Origin: Acidilobaceae archaeon
GTDB lineage: Archaea > Thermoproteota > Thermoprotei_A > Sulfolobales > Acidilobaceae
Length of the DNA: 7,912 nucleotides
NCBI GenBank assembly: GCA_027013765.1
Contig: JALWGG010000233.1
Location: 1 to 7,912, forward strand
Reading direction: 5' to 3'
The translations under genes and the position numbers were made by a program. Below the pieces are notes generated by a model. That model saw only the letters and a list, made by a program, of their open reading frames with translations. It had not been told where the DNA came from and made no database searches. Of this stretch, positions 5,969 to 7,912 are shown one piece after another; positions within the stretch are counted from its first letter, which is position 1, and each line of letters starts with the position of its first letter.

Positions 5969-6661
5969 ATGATAAGGCTGGTTGTGGTTGACATAGATGG
6001 GACCCTGACTAGGTGGAGGGGAGACCTGCTATTATCCATAGAGGCTATAGAAGCTGTGAGGATGCTGGAGGATAGGGGGATTAGGGTATCGCTATCCTCC
6101 GGCAACAGCCTCCCAGTCACCGTGGGTGTAGCCAGGTACATAGGTGCCAGGGGCCCGGTTATAGGGGAGAACGGGTGCCTAATACTCTATAGGCAGAGGC
6201 TCATACACGTGTGCAGGGGCAGGCCGGGCGAGGACCTCATAAGCAAGCTGACATCCATAGGCTTGAGGGAGAGCTGGCAGAACACATTCAGATTCCACGA
6301 CCTATCCTTCAACGCGCCCCAGGGCAGGGAGGACCTCCTAGTTGAGGGTGCAAGGATAGCCAGGGAGATGGGGTATGAGGCATTCCTAAGCGGATACGCA
6401 CTCCACATACAACCAGCGGGGGGCGGGAAGGGAGCTGGCCTGTTAAAGGCGGTACAGCTACTAGGCCTAGACCCGAGAGAGGTCCTCGCCGTGGGGGACG
6501 GGGAGAATGACATCCCGATGTTAGTCACCGCGGGATACTCAGCCGCCCCCAGCGATGCCGACGATAGGGTCAAGCGGGTAGCCAGCTATGTGGCTTCAAA
6601 GCCCGGGGGGCAGGGGTTCAGGGAGGTGGTGGAGGAGTTGATCCTGAGGCAGACAACGTGA
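5969..6661 (+). CDS. HAD-superfamily phosphatase, archaeal phosphoglycolate phosphatase type
   Basis: A 230-residue HAD hydrolase of the Cof/IIB type, likely cleaving 2-phosphoglycolate or a similar small phosphate ester in the cytoplasm. Motif I is VVDIDGTLT with nucleophile Asp8 and acid/base Asp10. Motif II is SSGNS near 43-47. The motif III lysine is Lys154 in GGGKGAGLLKA. Motif IV is GDGENDIPML (176-185) with Asp177 and Asp181 for Mg. The cap domain lies between about 83 and 150. Size and motifs match archaeal phosphoglycolate phosphatases, but related enzymes with the same motifs act on sucrose or mannosyl phosphates, so the substrate is inferred. The ATG start has GGAGGAAGG 6 bases upstream and a TATA box at the expected distance. 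It is divergent from the CBS gene; the ribosomal L6 gene follows with its own promoter. Confidence 0.92.
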   Translation: MIRLVVVDIDGTLTRWRGDLLLSIEAIEAVRMLEDRGIRVSLSSGNSLPVTVGVARYIGARGPVIGENGCLILYRQRLIHVCRGRPGEDLISKLTSIGLRESWQNTFRFHDLSFNAPQGREDLLVEGARIAREMGYEAFLSGYALHIQPAGGGKGAGLLKAVQLLGLDPREVLAVGDGENDIPMLVTAGYSAAPSDADDRVKRVASYVASKPGGQGFREVVEELILRQTT

Positions 6662-6680
6662 CCCCCCAGCGGCTGGGGTC
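6662..6680 (+). terminator. GC-rich hairpin at the end of the HAD gene
   Basis: CCCCAG (6664-6669) can pair with CTGGGG (6673-6678) around a three-base loop, starting directly after the TGA stop (6659-6661). No T-run follows, so it may mark a transcript end or protect the 3' end rather than terminate by itself. Confidence 0.3.
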
Positions 6681-6699
6681 GAGGCCTGTGGGTTGTCTA

Positions 6700-6712
6700 G
6701 TAATATATAAAC
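6700..6712 (+). promoter_or_regulatory. Candidate promoter (TATA box) of the ribosomal protein operon
   Basis: GTAATATATAAAC matches the crenarchaeal TATA consensus and is the only AT-rich island in the 103-base gap. A start about 25 bases downstream, near 6732, gives a leader of about 30 bases before the L6 ATG at 6765. L6, L32e and L19e would be transcribed together from it. Confidence 0.6.
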
Positions 6713-6764
6713 CTCTTGCACCCTACATGCCTCGATCCGGGGTGTAGGTAGGGGCTGGAATGGA

Positions 6765-7313
6765 ATGGCAAAGGATGTCCATGTAGAGAGGAGGGTCAAG
6801 ATACCTGAGGGCGTGACGGTGTCTATAGACGGTATGAGGGTTAGGGTTGAGGGTCCCCAGGGCTCGCTGGAGCGGGACTTCAGCCATGCCCGGGGGATCC
6901 TGATTAGGGAGGAGGATGGCGAGGTAGTTGTCGAGGGCTACTTCGCCAACTCCCGTAAGAGGGCGCTTGTGGGGACTATAGCGTCCCACATAGAGAACAT
7001 GATTGTGGGCGTGACCAAGGGGTACAGGTACAAGCTTAAGGTCATATATAGCCACTTCCCCATAAATATAAAGGTTGACGGGGACAGGTTCATAATATCG
7101 AACTTCCTCGGGGAGAAGGCTAGCAGGATAGCCAAGATCCTCCCCGGGGTTAGTGTAACGGTCAAGGGCCAAGACGTAATAGTGGAGGGGATCGATATCG
7201 AGGCCGTGGGCCAGACCGCGGCCAACATCGAGATGGCGACAAAGATAAAGGATAAGGATAGAAGGAAGTTCATGGACGGGATATACATTTATGAGAAGGG
7301 GGTGGCAGAGTAG
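6765..7313 (+). CDS. rpl6: Large ribosomal subunit protein L6 (uL6)
   Basis: A 182-residue uL6, full length for Archaea. It binds 23S rRNA near the sarcin-ricin loop and the factor-binding site. Its two tandem domains of the same fold are visible: residues 1-80 open with VKIPEGVTVSIDGMRVRVEGPQG, and the second begins about 82. The C-terminal signature FPINIKVDGDRFIISNFLGE is at about 98-117. The conserved tail VGQTAANIEMATKIKDKDRRKFMDGIYIYEKG is intact. The ATG at 6765 gives the usual MAKDVHVER opening. The Shine-Dalgarno is weak (GGGG at 6751-6754), and an out-of-frame ATG lies at 6760. The TAG stop overlaps the GTG start of L32e by one base. Confidence 0.98.
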   Translation: MAKDVHVERRVKIPEGVTVSIDGMRVRVEGPQGSLERDFSHARGILIREEDGEVVVEGYFANSRKRALVGTIASHIENMIVGVTKGYRYKLKVIYSHFPINIKVDGDRFIISNFLGEKASRIAKILPGVSVTVKGQDVIVEGIDIEAVGQTAANIEMATKIKDKDRRKFMDGIYIYEKGVAE

Positions 7314-7702
7314 TGGAGAAGCCCGAGGCCCTAAAGGCTAGGAGATCCCTGCAGAGGAGGATCGCTGGGAAACGGAAGCCCAGGTTCCTCAGATACCTCT
7401 CATGGAGGTTCTGGAAGTTCGAGAGGAGGGAGTACTGGAGGAAGCCTAAGGGTAACGATAACAAGATGAGGCTACAGGTCAAGGGGTACCCGCCCATAGT
7501 AAAGTCGGGCTACGGGACGCCGGGGGATATAAGGGGGCTACACCCCTCAGGCCTGAAGCCCGTGATAGTCAATAACGCCAGGGAGCTTGAGGACCTCAAG
7601 CCAGGAGAGCATATAGTCTATATAGCCTCAAGTGTAGGGCTTAGGAAGAGGCTGGAGATAAGGAGGAGGGCCAGGGAGCTGGGCCTCAAGGTGGCCAACT
7701 AG
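7313..7702 (+). CDS. rpl32e: Large ribosomal subunit protein L32e (eL32)
   Basis: A 129-residue eL32, found in Archaea and eukaryotes but not Bacteria. The N-terminus is very basic (KARRSLQRRIAGKRKPRFLR) for rRNA contact. The family core follows: SWRFWKFERREYWRKPKG near 30-47, then KGYPPIVKSGYGTP near 57-70, then GLHPSG. The C-terminal part carries VIVNNARELEDLKPGEH and VGLRKRLEIRRRARELG. The start is GTG at 7313, read TAGTG with the L6 stop; GGGGGTGG lies about 8 bases upstream. The order L6-L32e-L19e is standard for the archaeal spc-type cluster, and short overlaps suggest coupled translation. Confidence 0.98.
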   Translation: MEKPEALKARRSLQRRIAGKRKPRFLRYLSWRFWKFERREYWRKPKGNDNKMRLQVKGYPPIVKSGYGTPGDIRGLHPSGLKPVIVNNARELEDLKPGEHIVYIASSVGLRKRLEIRRRARELGLKVAN

Positions 7703-7711
7703 GTGGTGGAG

Positions 7712-7912
7712 ATGGACTACAGGCTTCAGAGGAGGCTTGCCGCGGAGGTCCTCGGAGTGGGGGAGTCCAGGATCTGGATATCCCCAGACCCGGAGCACTC
7801 TGAGGACCTCATCCAGGCCGTTACAAGGAGGGATGTAGAGGCCCTGATAAAGAGGGGCATTATAAGGGTTAAGCCCGAGAAGGGCAACAGCCACACCAGG
7901 TGGCTTGAGAGG
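7712..7912 (+). CDS. rpl19e: Large ribosomal subunit protein L19e (eL19), N-terminal part
   Basis: The first 67 residues of eL19, cut by the right edge; the family is usually about 150 residues. The opening LQRRLAAEVLGVGESRIWISPD and the following RRDVEALIKRGIIRVKP are strongly conserved in archaeal L19e. The ATG at 7712 has AGGTGG 5 bases upstream. Two in-frame GTG codons at 7703 and 7706, directly after the L32e stop, could add three residues but would sit inside that Shine-Dalgarno site. The gap to L32e is 9 bases, so the genes are clearly co-transcribed. Confidence 0.97.
   Translation, partial: MDYRLQRRLAAEVLGVGESRIWISPDPEHSEDLIQAVTRRDVEALIKRGIIRVKPEKGNSHTRWLER

Noticed and set aside
6723..7172. 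Minus-strand open frame of 149 codons over L6
   Set aside because: It is antisense to a universally conserved ribosomal gene, and its start has no supporting signals.
1..7912. tRNA genes, C/D-box guide RNAs, CRISPR repeats, insertion-sequence ends
   Set aside because: No tRNA T-loop or acceptor pattern was seen in the spacers, no paired C and D boxes, no regularly spaced repeats and no transposase. This was a reading by eye; covariance-model searches would be decisive.

Overview
The window looks like chromosomal DNA of a hyperthermophilic crenarchaeon (Thermoproteota, probably Desulfurococcales or Acidilobales). The reasons are the archaeal/eukaryal ribosomal proteins L32e and L19e, the LacS-type GH1 glycosidase, the TTTAWATA-like TATA boxes, the GGTGA/GGAGG-type Shine-Dalgarno sites, frequent GTG/TTG starts and heavy AGG/AUA/CUA codon use. 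The lineage below phylum level is inference.

Region 1 (1-4710) looks like a carbohydrate uptake and hydrolysis locus built around a divergent promoter region at 3023-3183. Leftwards (minus strand) run a large family-5 (Opp/Dpp-type) solute-binding protein with a signal peptide, a Thr-rich linker and a C-terminal membrane anchor, then a DppB/OppB-type permease cut by the window's left edge. Rightwards runs a cytoplasmic GH1 beta-glycosidase with both catalytic glutamates. Together they suggest import of a beta-linked oligosaccharide followed by hydrolysis inside the cell. The AT-rich spacer holds a perfect 20-bp palindrome next to the glycosidase TATA box, and a copy of its half-site lies at the SBP TATA box. 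This makes it a candidate shared operator.

Region 2 (4710-5411) is a VapBC-type toxin-antitoxin pair. It is joined to the glycosidase stop by a TGATG overlap, and the PIN toxin start directly abuts the antitoxin stop in the same frame.

Region 3 (5412-6761) holds a two-CBS-domain protein on the minus strand, convergent with the toxin and divergent from a phosphoglycolate-phosphatase-like HAD gene on the plus strand. The CBS and HAD genes are separated by two back-to-back TATA boxes.

Region 4 (6662-7912) is the start of a ribosomal protein run, L6-L32e-L19e (L19e cut by the right edge), with its own promoter. S8, which usually precedes L6, is absent; the HAD gene takes its place. No tRNA, rRNA, CRISPR array, insertion sequence or origin was seen. 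No stretch over about 300 bases lacks a gene.
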